64,000 bases of DNA, from positions 1,766,290-1,830,289 of the forward strand of contig NW_003314270.1 in the NCBI RefSeq assembly GCF_000143415.4, given 5' to 3'. The DNA comes from Selaginella moellendorffii. Taxonomy: Eukaryota > Streptophyta > Lycopodiopsida > Selaginellales > Selaginellaceae. Of the stretch, positions 8,952 to 22,000 are shown one piece after another. The notes under the pieces were generated by a model that saw only the letters and a program-made list of their open reading frames with translations, had not been told where the DNA came from and searched no databases. The position numbers and the translations under genes are program-made. The first letter of the stretch is position 1. Each line of letters begins with the position of its first letter.

Positions 8952-11006
8952 AGCAACAATCAACAGAAGAGAATGAATGCGGTAAAACCAACAAACACTC
9001 ATTCCTGCCAACTATCACAAAAGCCAATCTGAATAGATCCCAGCCAACAATACCAAGGAACTCAAGTTGCCTAAGTAAGTGTCAGCAACATCCTACTGAT
9101 GTCTCAAACCCAAGAGACCAATCCAGAGCAAACCACAAAGAACATGTGGTATTGCGAAAAGCCAAAAGCTATCAAAGAGAATAACTAACTATCACGAAAG
9201 ATCATCAATCATCCCATCAATAAAGAGATGTATAATCATCGTCTAAGAAAGAATCCACTACCCCGAAGAATAGCGGATCATTCTATATCAACAACAATCA
9301 AGCAAAACTTTTTGATAAGGATAATCAACTATCCTAGATGATAGTCAATCATCACCAATGATTGCCAGATGCAAATACTAACTTCAATAGCGAAGCTAAT
9401 GAGCTAAAATGCCTTCCCCAACAACTTCTAACCAATGGTCCACAAGCATGAAAGTTCAAGGAACCAAAAGCTCGAAGAAGCCTATAGCCAAGTCTTGCCT
9501 AATAATGATCACAAGCCTTGCATGAACTAACTTCAATACCAAAGAAGAAATCATGGTGCAACCCACAATATCTTCCTCAACACATCCATAAGCTAGACTT
9601 CATAATGTCAAAGCTAATGAAGAGCATATCTACATCAATCCAAAAGCTAAACATAACGAAGCTATGCTCAACAAGTGATCACCAAATGATCCTCCATGAA
9701 TCCATCTATAGCAAGATGTAACTCACTTCATAACAAGCACAAGAAGAATCATCAAGGATCAATATATCCCAACTCATATCCAACAAGGATTTGATCATTT
9801 CAATATTGATCACTAACTCGTCCACTTGTAGAGTTAGCATAGTTCACGACTGAATCACTTTTCAAGGAAAAGCCAAAGCTCAACCCCTACTACATAATCC
9901 CGTCTAGAACACAACTAACTCAAACTTGCCACTCAGTTCATTTGAACGTCAATACAGTTGCTAACTAGCAAATGCACGAATGCTAATAACATAAAGCTAC
10001 AGTCACATCATCAACACTATCTTTATCAAGACTAATGAAACTCAATGTCAATCCTGAAGATAGACATCTCATCTCACTTGAATCTCAACAACAACAATGT
10101 CGACGACAAGGCATCACTTCAATGCCATCAGCACCAAACAAAGCTAGAAGAAAGCCAGAGTGAATCACCACCCAAACTCTTTAGCAACTAAGCTAACCAA
10201 AGTCGAAGATACTTTAGTCAGTATCTGAGACTAATTCTTCAGCAAAACTCAGTTATAGATAACACTTCATCAAGGAGTGAATCACCACGTCCAAGACTCA
10301 ATGAAATCCAACACCACAAACTAAACGCAACCAAATGACATCGACAAAGGTAGAATCGATATGCTAACATGGAAAACCCATGTAAGTCTAACGACACGAT
10401 CCTCCGCAACACCATCCGATAAAGCAAGCCCATCACTGTTGAATCATCATCAAGTGAAGCAAGTGTCACAGTCTTCGACAAAATCTACAAGCAATCACTA
10501 GTCGCAAAGCAACCAATAATCACTCTTCAACTTGCCTTCAGAAGTCCCAACACTAACTCATGCCATCGAGTCATATACTTGTCCAGCATGAACGTGATAC
10601 CCCAAATATGAGATAAAGGTTCATGGACAGGCATGAACTAAATGACCACTCGAATCCAACTCAACTGCGATAAGTTCACCAATGCATTTAGCCACGAGCT
10701 CTGAGCATGCCTTGAAGAGGCTAGCTATGCATGATCATCACTCAGTTGAAACTAAAGTGAAAACCTTGAGATGGACTCATATCGGGACACAACCTCCATT
10801 TGGACAAAGCTATAGAACGGGTACCAACATCTCAACTACAAACAACTAAGTTGGACATCACTATCCTCAGCCAAGGCGCAAAGCTACCAAGACTAAGTCA
10901 AGATCAGTGAAAGCTCACTACTCTCATAGAGTCTTAACGAAATGCAAGGTGCAACCTGCCACCAAGCATAACACAGAAGAAAGGTACAAGGGTCACCCTT
11001 AGAAAA
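8952..11006. repeat. 2.05 kb dispersed repeat, copy outside the LTR element
   Basis: Nearly identical in direct orientation to 13801-15856 inside the noncoding LTR element: the offset is 4849-4850 bases along its whole length and only scattered single-base differences are seen. It is AT- and CA-rich and has no long frame. The 8-base word AGCTTAGC occurs at 8947-8954 and 11012-11019, at or just beyond the two ends of the shared segment, as a target duplication would. Confidence 0.9.
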
Positions 11007-11754
11007 TAATAAGCTTAGCCAACTACTCTCCATCAATTATCTTTCAACATAGTACTTCTTTCAAATTGTCATTTTAGAAGATAATTGATTAAAAAATTGA
11101 TGAATTTTATTTATTCCTTCTTTATGGATTTCTAGATGATATTGTCAGTGATCTAACACCAAGCTAATCTAAAAACCTAATATGGGTATAGGCCCAGATG
11201 CCCATCCTTATAAATAGTAAATTTTGAGTTTAAATCCTATAACAAAGATTATTCCAGTATAAATCCATATATATATTTTATTTATTTATTTATTTATGTA
11301 GATTCTATATATAATGATATTAAGTATGGTGGTATTACTACTATTATAAGACAGTTTTAAGAATTAAATTTTTCATTCTGCTTTAGTCATTTAACGACAT
11401 CTTTAACTAGTTAAAGAAGTCTCACTCACAATTTCCATAGGTTCTCATCCCGACTTTTCGGATGTCCCAAAACATGGAGAACACCATCCCCCAATATCCC
11501 TCATTTGGTCCTCACTAAATCCCTCTTTGTTTATGGCAATACTTGCCAATATTGCTATTGGGTTAAGGCATAAAGGCCCAATCACAAAATCTCATTGACC
11601 TCTAGTATTTCCTCACCATGTGATCATATCCTTTATTACTAAGCTAAAGGACCATTCCTCTTCTTTTTCATGATTTAGGACTTTAGGATTATATTTCAAA
11701 TTACTATGACCGAATGCAAACCTTGTGGGTATTCCCCCCACCTTCTGTCATTAG
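11007..11754. other. AT-rich spacer, no gene seen
   Basis: Unique-looking AT-rich sequence between the repeat copy and the LTR element. No open frame, repeat or RNA gene that I can support. Confidence 0.5.
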
Positions 11755-11759
11755 GGTGC

Positions 11760-12891
11760 TGTAGTGTACGTGGTTTTGACCCTTTATCCTATGGTTATTT
11801 ACCATAGGATAACACCACGAAGCGGAACCTAAACCCTCTTTGTGCCACATGACAGATGCCACGTGTCACATGCCACGTGTCCATAGGAACCCGAGGTTCA
11901 GGGCCTTGGGCCACTGAACGAAGGAACGGTGCCAAACTCCCAAGCATGGAGCCAAGGAGTGATGGAACCGAACCACGGAGCAACTCCCAAGCATAAAGCC
12001 CAAGGAGCGAAGGGTCAAGGGCCCGGAGCGACTTGGAACAGTCCTAGAGTAACCAGCATCCCAATGCCAGGACCAGCATGCAAAACGGAGCAAAACGGAG
12101 TCTGGCGCTATTTCGGCATACCGGTGGCCTAACGCGAGGACATAGGTACTCCACCAACTAGCATGGAATGGAGCTTGGGCTTAGACCCAAGCCGGACGCA
12201 GAACAAGGACAGACACGCAAGCGGGAGCTAGACTATGCTTCAGGTTGGTCGGCCATGCCCGACCTACCCACTATCCCTACTATACATTCGGAACCCCCCA
12301 CAGCCCCCCCCCCCTTGAGGAACACACGCTTTGGGCTTTCACCCCAAGCCTCCCTTAGTATCAGGAGTTAGTCTCTGGGACAAGCTCGAAACTTACTAAA
12401 TATGGAATGGCGCTAGATTGTGAATTTGGACACGGGACGAACACCATTGTGTTCAGGCCGATCTCTACATTCCGTAGATATGCCAAATGAGCAAATCTGG
12501 GCACTTTCCATAAATAGCATTTGGGACTGAAATGAGACCAACGCTAAGGGCATGATAGCGAGGGTGTTTGGCAGACACGGTAAGCTATCATCCAGCGATA
12601 TTGAGGGACCAATCTCAATACACGAGGGTTCTTGTCAAGCCAGTGCAAGACAGAGCAAAAGAGAACTAAGAGCCAGGCCGAGTATGCTCAGCTAGAAACA
12701 CATAGGAGTTCCTACCTTATGTCCATCTGGCTAAGTACAGGTGCTAAGCCCAGTAAACTAACACTTGAACAAGAGGGGCTGATAAAGGAAACCAGCAATA
12801 CCAACCTCCTGCCATCGTGGCAGTAAGGTAAGAGTGTCCGTAAGGACTAGCCGATAGGTAACTTTCGATACCCGAAGTCACATTCGCGACA
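11760..12891 (-). repeat. 3' LTR of the noncoding element
   Basis: Plus-strand ends TGTAGTGTACG and TTCGCGACA. It contains a C-homopolymer near 12306 and pairs with 17895-19038. The polypurine tract abuts it at 12892-12902, identifying it as the 3' LTR of a minus-strand element. Confidence 0.93.
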
Positions 12892-12902
12892 CTCTCCCCC
12901 CC
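12892..12902 (-). other. polypurine tract
   Basis: The minus strand reads GGGGGGGAGAG directly before the LTR start TGTCGCG. This is where plus-strand DNA synthesis is primed in LTR elements. Confidence 0.85.
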
Positions 12903-13800
12903 TAGGGAAGATCGACATCCTCGTCGATGCACACTCGAGTCTAGAATACCGCCAAGGAAACAACTCCAGAAAAATTTCACGGTACTCACACTATATGAGA
13001 AATGCACCAACTTAAATGAGTTAGGGGGAAACCTCTTTGTCTAACACGGATGCGCTACCAGCTCAGACACCTTCCGGCCGTCGCCGACAAGGAAATGACC
13101 AACGGAGTCAGCCACCCTTGCTGCTCTGGGTGTCACCCAGCTACAAAAGTGTGATATGCCCCTGCCCGCAGAGACCTAGAGAGAGAAGCCAGAGGCCTCA
13201 ACCCTCCTGAGCAAAGAAACCAAACCCGTCGGTAAGGTTTAGATAGACTACTGTAAACAGGCAGTTAGAGTTGTTTACACGGTCACGCCCTTTCAAATGG
13301 AATAAGGAACATCGACAAAGAGGCGGGTTATGTGACCAGTCGACAGTAGCTACCCCATGACTAGAGATTTCAACATGCACACGAAGTGCCGAAGCCAGTC
13401 TGCCTATACTGGCCCAAACTCAAAGATCAATAGATGGACAATATCAAAGTCATAAACAATGATATCTTAGAGACTTAATTATCAGTGAATAAATCTTATA
13501 TTAGAAGACAAAAGTATTCCAAGTATGTTATCATCTGATAAACTAGTATTATAGTAGATAGGAACCACCAAGATCATCAAAATTGGTAAACACAGGATTT
13601 ACCATCCAAAAAAATTCAATAGCAAGTATATCATCAAGTAAACTCCATGATGAAACTTAACTACCGAAGATAGCAGACAGTAAGCCAACAACTTACTAGA
13701 GATAACTCAAAGAACACAAAGTATCATTGACTGACAAGCACAATGCTCGCGAATGTATTACCCGAAGGAAATAACATCCAAATCTATCAAAACTAACTCG

Positions 13801-15856
13801 AGCAACAATCAACAGAAGAGAATGAATGCGGTAAAACCAACAAACACTCATTCCTGCCAACTATCACAAAAGCCAATCTGAATAGATCCCAACCAACAAT
13901 ACCAAGGAAACTCAAGTTGCCTAAGTAAGTGTCAGCAACATCCTACTGATGTCTCAAACCCAAGAGACCAATCCAGAGCAAACCACAAAGAACATGTGGT
14001 ATTGCGAAAAGCCAAAAGCTATCAAAGAGAATAACTAACTATCACGAAAGATCATCAATCATCCCATCAATAAAGAGATGTATAATCATCGTCTAAGAAA
14101 GAATCCACTACCCCGAAGAATAGCGGATCATTCTATATCAACAACAATCAAGCAAAACTTTTTGATAAGGATAATCAACTATCCTAGATGATAGTCAATC
14201 ATCACCAATGATTGCCAGATGCAAATACTAACTTCAATAGCGAAGCTAATGAGCTAAAATGCCTTCCCCAACAACTTCTAACCAATGGTCCACAAGCATG
14301 AAAGTTCAAGGAACCAAAAGCTCGAAGAAGCCTATAGCCAAGTCTTGCCTAATAATGATCACAAGCCTTGCATGAACTAACTTCAATGCCAAAGAAGAAA
14401 TCATGGTGCAACCCACAATATCTTCCTCAACACATCCATAAGCTAGACTTCATAATGTCAAAGCTAATGAAGAGCATATCTACATCAATCCAAAAGCTAA
14501 ACATAACGAAGCTATGCTCAACAAGTGATCACCAAACGATCCTCCATGAATCCATCTATAGCAAGACGTAACTCACTTCATAACAAGCACAAGAAGAATC
14601 ATCAAGGATCAATATATCCCAACTCATATCCAACAAGGATTTGATCATTTCAATATTGATCACTAACTCGTCCACTTGTAGAGTTAGCATAGTTCACGAC
14701 TGAATCACTTTTCAAGGAAAAGCCAAAGCTCAACCCCTACTACATAATCCTGTCTAGAACACAACTAACTCAAACTTGCCACTCAGTTCATTTGAACGTC
14801 AATACAGTTGCTAACTAGCAAATGCACGAATGCTAATAACATAAAGCTACAGTCACATCATCAACACTATCTTTATCAAGACTAATGAAACTCAATGTCA
14901 ATCCTGAAGATAGACATCTCATCTCACTTGAATCTCAACAACAACAATGTCGACGACAAGGCATCACTTCAATGCCATCAGCACCAAACAAAGCTAGAAG
15001 AAAGCCAGAGTGAATCACCACCCAAACTCTTTAGCAACTAAGCTAACCAAAGTCGAAGATACTTTAGTCAGTATCTGAGACTAATTCTTCAGCAAAACTC
15101 AGTTATAGATAACACTTCATCAAGGAGTGAATCACCACGTCCAAGACTCAATGAAATCCAACACCACAAACTAAACGCAACCAAATGACATCGACAAAGG
15201 TAGAATCGATATGCTAACATGGAAAACCCATGTAAGTCTAACGACACGATCCTCCGCAACACCATCCGATAAAGCAAGCCCATCACTGTTGAATCATCAT
15301 CAAGTGAAGCAAGTGTCACAGTCTTCGACAAAATCTACAAGCAATCACTAGTCGCAAAGCAACCAATAATCACTCTTCAACTTGCCTTCAGAAGTCCCAA
15401 CACTAACTCATGCCATCGAGTCATATACTTGTCCAGCATGAACGTGATACCCCAAATATGAGATAAAGGTTCATGGACAGGCATGAACTAAATGACCACT
15501 CGAATCCAACTCAACTGCGATAAGTTCACCAATGCATTTAGCCACGAGCTCTGAGCATGCCTTGAAGAGGCTAGCTATGCATGATCATCACTCAGTTGAA
15601 ACTAAAGTGAAAACCTTGAGATGGACTCATATCGGGACACAACCTCCATTTGGACAAAGCTATAGAACGGGTACCAACATCTCAACTACAAACAACTAAG
15701 TTGGACATCACTATCCTCAGCCAAGGCGCAAAGCTACCAAGACTAAGTCAAGATCAGTGAGAGATCACTACTCTCATAGAGTCTTAACGAAATGCAAGGT
15801 GCAACCTGCCACCAAGCATAACACGGAAGAAAGGTACAAGGGTCACCCTTAGAAAA
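13801..15856. repeat. 2.05 kb dispersed repeat, copy inside the noncoding LTR element
   Basis: Pairs with 8952-11006. Here it is embedded without visible joints in the interior of the element, so this copy is probably the source or shares its source. No protein or structural RNA is recognised in it. Confidence 0.9.
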
Positions 15857-17065
15857 GTGCAATGGCCACTTTTCTACATCAACTCCAGACTCTATCCAAC
15901 TCAATTGCTTTAGCTCCAAAAGTCAACATCCCTTTTCAGGTCGCATCATACGAACTACTTACTAAGGTCTAAGCTAACCGAAGTCAACTCCTACCCCTTC
16001 ACTAGGTTGTACTGGCTTATGAAACGGAATGGTTTTCGAACAAAGTGATCATCAGATCAGCCATTGGAAAAGTCTAAGAAAATTTGTGGAAAATTTTCCA
16101 TCCTAGAGAAAGAATGACTCTCAGTCTAGGAATGCAAATTTTCAAGACTCAACCAACTTCCTCCTACTAACAACTTCACATAGGTTCACCTCAACACCAA
16201 TTCTCATGACCCATAGTGTGCTTAAGCTTCGAACATCTTTTTGCCCATACTTCTGACATCCAACTCCGATATCCGCAAAAATGCAAAGTGAACATCCAAG
16301 GCTTGATCACGAAGACCACATCTTCAGATATCCACATTGCACTAACACTCTTCTTCAACCATCTTCAAGATCCAATGTGAAGCCAAAACACTAACAAGAA
16401 AAATGACATGAAAAATCAAGCTCCAAGGAAAATTCCTCATCACTCGAATCAACAATGCCACTTTCACTAACACAAATGCTAGTGATGTCAATGCCTCAAC
16501 TACATACCTTCTCCATCCAACAATCTACTCCAAGTGCTACCGGATCAACCAACAAGCTATAGCAAATGAATGCTACAACCCTTTCCAACACCTTATAGGC
16601 AAACTCAAGGAACTTAGGAACCAACTTAAGCTTAACATAATGAATCACTATTGAGAATCTAGTCGAAGCTACTACATGCTACTACATGCAAATAGACTAG
16701 CTTCACCATCAACCACTTTGGGGTTGATCATCATCTACCCAAGCAACTTCGTAAACACATTGCTCATTATCACATGGATATGATATAAATCACAATGACT
16801 TGATCATCAATCAAGCAACACTATGAGCAATGCCCATGTCACTACTACAAAGGTTTAAGTGAGTATCAAGTGTCAACTCAATTCGACAAAATGTAACATA
16901 AATGCCACACCCCACCGATAAAGATTTACAACACTCAACACCACTAACTTTTGTTCACAACACGGACAAGCTCATGCCACTCTCTTTCCGACCAAACTCA
17001 AAACTAAACCAACACCAAGCTACTCAAGGAGCAACAACAAAGTTCCCCGGAAAAGAATTGAGCAT

Positions 17066-17165
17066 NNNNNNNNNNNNNNNNNNNNNNNNNNNNNNNNNNN
17101 NNNNNNNNNNNNNNNNNNNNNNNNNNNNNNNNNNNNNNNNNNNNNNNNNNNNNNNNNNNNNNNNN
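17066..17165. other. assembly gap of 100 N
   Basis: Exactly 100 unknown bases inside the interior of the noncoding LTR element. The round number suggests a placeholder, so the true length of the element interior is unknown. Confidence 0.99.
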
Positions 17166-17880
17166 CACTATTTGTAAGACCATCATCTCCAACATGCATC
17201 AAGGTAGGGACTCTTGATTGCATGATGTGAACACAAGCAATGAGTTAACACCTCGTTGCAGATCATCTCTCCAAGAAGAGAAGATGATTTACGTGTTTGA
17301 TCCTTCGTCCCCGACGACTCTCTTTTCAGTCTCATCTTTGACTAAACCTCAAGCTTGCTTTCACACTGCCTTCAGTCCAATCCAAGAAAAGTTTATGAGA
17401 GAGCACGGCAATGACTACTTGAACCAATAGACTAATCCCTACAGTCTTGATTGATCCACTTGTATTCATGCCTAAGAAGGATCCACTAGTGCCGTGCTGA
17501 ACAGCTATAGACCAGCCTATTTGCCACTCATAGCAAACTCAGGGAAGGTTTGCTTTTACCTACGGTACAAGGAAGAACTCATGGAACCACCGATAGGCTA
17601 ATATTAATCCTGCCAACTCAAAGTGTAACCTCGAGTTGCTAATGTGCCTCACACACGAGCCCAAGCGTAAACTCGTGCTAACGGGGCATCTCAAATCCAT
17701 TCTATGAGCCCAAGAGCAAGCTCACATTATTAGGTACAAAAGGTAACCAAAACCATACCCAAGGAACGAATGTGAATCCTTTGCACCAAACGTGTACCCA
17801 CTCGGATCATCGTTTTCATCTCTGCGTATGCAACGAGACTAGTTGCCCAATCTCATTGAATACTACTCGCTGAGACTCAT

Positions 17881-17892
17881 CCTCTGATACCA
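17881..17892 (-). other. primer-binding site for initiator tRNA-Met
   Basis: Two bases inside the right LTR the minus strand reads TGGTATCAGAGG. Eleven bases match TGGTATCAGAGC, the common plant tRNA-iMet primer site. It shows that the right-hand LTR is the 5' LTR. Confidence 0.9.
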
Positions 17893-17894
17893 AA

Positions 17895-19038
17895 TGTAGC
17901 GTACGTGGTTTTGACCCTTTATCCTATGGTGATTTACCATAGGATAACACCACGAAGCGGAACCTAAACCCTCTTTGTGCCACGTGACAGATGCCACGTG
18001 TCACATGCCACATGTCCATGCCACGTGTCCATAGGAACCCGAGGTTCAGGGCCTTGGGCCACTGAACGAAGGAACGGTGCCAAACTCCCAAGCATGGAGC
18101 CAAGGAGTGATGGAACCGAACCACGGAGCAACTCCCAAGCATAAAGCCCAAGGAGCGAAGGGTCAAGGGCCCGGAGCGACTTGGAACAGTCCTAGAGTAA
18201 CCAGCATCCCAATGCCAGGACCAGCATGCAAAACGGAGCAAAACGGAGTCTGGCGCTATTTCGGCATACCGGTGGCCTAACGCGAGGACATGGGTACTCC
18301 ACTAACTAGCATGGAATGGAGCTTGGGCTTAGACCCAAGCCGGACGCAGAACAAGGACAGGCACGCAAGCGGGAGCTAGACTATGCCTCAGGTTGGTCGG
18401 CCATGCCCGACCTACCCACTATCCCTACTATACATTTGGAACCCCCCACAGCCCCCCCCCCTTGAGGAACACACGCTTTGGGCTTTCACCCCAAGCCTCC
18501 CTTAGTATCAGGAGTTAGTCTCTGGGACAAGCTCGAAACTTACTAAATATGGAATGGCGCTAGATTGTGAATTTGGACACGGGACGAACACCATTGTGTT
18601 CAGGCCGATCTCTACATTCCGTAAATATGCCAAATGAGCAAATCTGGGCACTTTCCATAAATAGCATTTGGGACCGAAATGAGACCAACGCTAAGGGCAT
18701 GATAGCGAGGGTGTTTGGCAGACACGGTAAGCTATCATCCAGCGATATTGAGGGACCAATCTCAATACGCGAGGGTTCTTGTCAAGCCAGTGCAAGACAG
18801 AGCAAAAGAGAACTAAGAGCCAGGCCGAGTATGCTCAGCTAGAAACACATAGGAGTTCCTACCTTATGTCCATCTGGCTAAGTACAGGTGCTAAGCCCAG
18901 TAAACTAACACTTGAACAAGAGGGGCTGATAAAGGAAACCAGCAATACCGACCTCCTGCCATCGTGGCAGTAAGGTAAGAGTGTCCGTAAGGACTAGCTG
19001 ACAGATAACTTTCGATACCCGAAGTCACATTCGCGACA
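17895..19038 (-). repeat. 5' LTR of the noncoding element
   Basis: Starts TGTAGCGTACG and ends TTCGCGACA on the plus strand. It is 12 bases longer than its partner, mainly through a duplicated CATGCCAC(G/A)TGTC unit near 18005-18030. Confidence 0.93.
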
Positions 19039-19043
19039 GGTGC

Positions 19044-22000
19044 CTTAGCTATGTAGTTAAAGCAAGGTTCTAATGAGCCATATACAAGTAGGTAATGCCA
19101 CCCACACTTGGATTGAGAGTATTGTTTATTCGATCTCTTAGAGGAGTTATAGTTGACTTTTAAAGGGGATAGTGCAAAATTGAGTTGAGCTTATAAATTG
19201 CACTCAACTCAACACAAATCAACATAAGTCAATATAGTCAACTAAAAGTTTTTTAAAGGAAATTTAAATTAAAAAAATGAAAGTTCTAACAAACTTTAAA
19301 ATATTGACAAGTGTAAGTACCTTGGTTGAAAGTTTTTACAAAATTGAGTCATTAAAAAAACATGAAATTTATAAGAACCTATCTTTTCTAAAGCTATATT
19401 ATTTTACTATGACTACATTTACTGTTGTCATATTTTAGCTACTTTTATAACTTTTATATATTTACATACTATTCCTTCATTCAAATTTTTTTTCTAGGGT
19501 TCTTATAAAAGTGGGAAGCAAAGAAAACAAAAAAAATTATAAGAGTTGTAATGTAAATGAATGTAAGAATGTTAACTTTGTTTCACTACCACAATCCCCA
19601 TATTACACTCATATCCATTCGGGAATGTGGAAACCACTGTCACTATTAAGAAAAATGTTCTTACTATTTCCAAAACAACAATCCAAAGAAAGAGAAATAA
19701 AAAAATAAACAATACAGTGGAGAGCACTAATAAATCTATAGTAGATTTATAGTAACTTCATAAAACTTTTTATGGCATTTTTAATTTATATAATATTTCA
19801 TATAAAAAACTCCATTTGCTTGATTATATCCCAATCCTCCCATATGAATCCCCACTAAGAATGTTTTGGAGTCATTTGTTAATAATAATAAAAGAAATTG
19901 AGATATTTTGAAAGACTATATCATATCAAAGAATCAAATCTATCTACATTTCTATGACTGAAAAGTAATCTCATATAATAGAATGCTAGTATGACAGCAC
20001 CACTATAATATGGTTTATATTTTCTAACAGTCTATTTCTCTAGAAAATTGGCACAAGTGTTAAAAACTTTATCTATGTAGTATAGATTTTCATCATAGTG
20101 ATAAAGTATGTGTATACACAAAAATCTAGAATTCATAAAGCTCTTATATTTACAAGGAGGCTATGATTATGAAGCCCCATTTTCGAAATTGATAATTCAT
20201 GAATTTAATTATTGTTAGTGTTATAATAAATAAATCTCATTTCTAAGACTAAAAATTAATATATAAACTACCAAGAAAAGTTATAATTGTTGTAGATTTT
20301 TGTTGAGCTCCTTGCAAAGCTGAAATGTTTATATAGAAATGGCTCAAAAAAAAATCATCACTACTCATACTTAAGCCCCCACACCTCTATCCCCAAGTCT
20401 TACCAACATTTCACCTTCACCTCTATATAATAAACATTTTTCTATTGGGGACTCTAATGAAGTTGAACTAAAGCTCCCTATATATAAAATTCCAGATCTT
20501 CTTACTAAAGAGGGATTGCCTCTAGCACGTCAAGAGCAGTGCCATATATTTCTACAAGATCTTTCTCTTGATATGGTGGAACTATTTGAAAGCACAAAAC
20601 ACTATTATATTCAATGTTTAATATGTTACATTTTTTAGCACAAGATAAATAACTTCATGGGTTTACAAATGTTTCTTGAGCATTGTAGCAATTGTTCCAT
20701 AGTGGGTCTAAAAAATATGTACACATGGATAATAGATTCAAGAACAAGTTATAAACACATACCCACTATTGCTTCATGGTGAAAAACAACATCCCTTTAG
20801 GAATCATAACATCCATTAATATGGGATATTTAGGCCACCCATAGTGGAATGTAAGATTTAGGATTGTTTTACTAAGAATATCCATTAGGAATCAATTACA
20901 ACAAATAAGGTATTAGAAGTGTAATACTCAATTTAGGAAGATTCAAAAGAAGAAAATGTGTAAGTTCCCTTACCAGCATTTAGATCCACACAAGTTATCC
21001 TAGTTTAGTGGGAACAAGTGAACACATTGAAAGTTTGATTCTAAGGTGCTTAATATACCTTTTTGTGTTGGGTTAGGAATTCATTTTCTATAAACTTGAA
21101 TAGTTTTTATGAACACTACTGTAATTGCCACACAAATAGTGTTATCACTTCACATATAATTGTTTATAAAATGTTCAAAGATGAGATGGCAACACACAAG
21201 CGCTATAGAGCGATGGTGGCAGGTGAGAATGACAATCTACAATTATGATAATTGACATTGACATTATTACTGATATTTGATAGGTTTTACATTTCATGTA
21301 AAAATGCATTTAACTTTTTTTTGCTTCATCATCAATATATTAACTCCTTTTACACTCCTTCCTATATTAGTATTGTGGGGAAAATTCACTTTGTGTTTGT
21401 TGAGCCATGGCTTTTGTATAGTTGAGGATTTCTAAAGCCTCAAAATCTAGGAACTCTAGGTGACTGTGATCTATAAAATAGAACTAAACATATATTGAAA
21501 TCTTAATAAACAAAATTTACCTTCTTGAGGTTGAAGGCAGCTCACAAAATCCTTTGAGTCGACATTTGAACAAAATGACGTTCTTCAATAGCAAACACTA
21601 ATCTACCAGAGTCATATGTTGCCTTCACTATAAAACCACCACCTACTGTGCAATCAATTACAACACTATTACAATAGAGCTTAAGCAAGACTTGTATTGC
21701 TAATAGAGTTCAAAATCGGTACCTAGAAAATGTGTTGCAAATTTACTTATTTACAAGATTGGGAATGATATTAGTAGAACTGTTGTACCCAAGCAAAATG
21801 CTTGTTGCATGCTCACTATAACAAAACCTATGATGCACATTTCTATAAAAGGAATAATAAGTCTATGTTATAACCTGGAAAATAAGAAAGTTTAGAAATT
21901 AGATTAAAATATAAAATACCTACTCACCTTTTCAAATTTACCTTGAACAATATGGCTAACTTTGATATAAGTACTTCAAACAAGAGGAACACATCATGCA

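Larger units (their letters stand above)
11760..19038 (-). mobile_element. complete noncoding LTR retrotransposon (LARD-like), 7.28 kb
   Basis: Two long direct repeats (11760-12891 and 17895-19038) start TGTAG and end GCGACA on the plus strand. The element is flanked by the 5-base duplication GGTGC at 11755-11759 and 19039-19043. A primer-binding site lies left of the right LTR and a polypurine tract right of the left LTR, so it is oriented on the minus strand. The ~5 kb interior has no gag, protease, RT or integrase frame on either strand, which is the definition of a large retrotransposon derivative that must move using enzymes from another element. By eye I counted about 15 substitutions between the LTRs plus a short indel, so insertion was recent. 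Confidence 0.93.

Noticed and set aside
13030-13085. tRNA-like piece inside the noncoding LTR element (minus strand GAGCTGGTAGCGCATC)
   Set aside because: It resembles a D-arm, but no T-arm (GGTTCGA) or matching acceptor stem follows; at best a relic.
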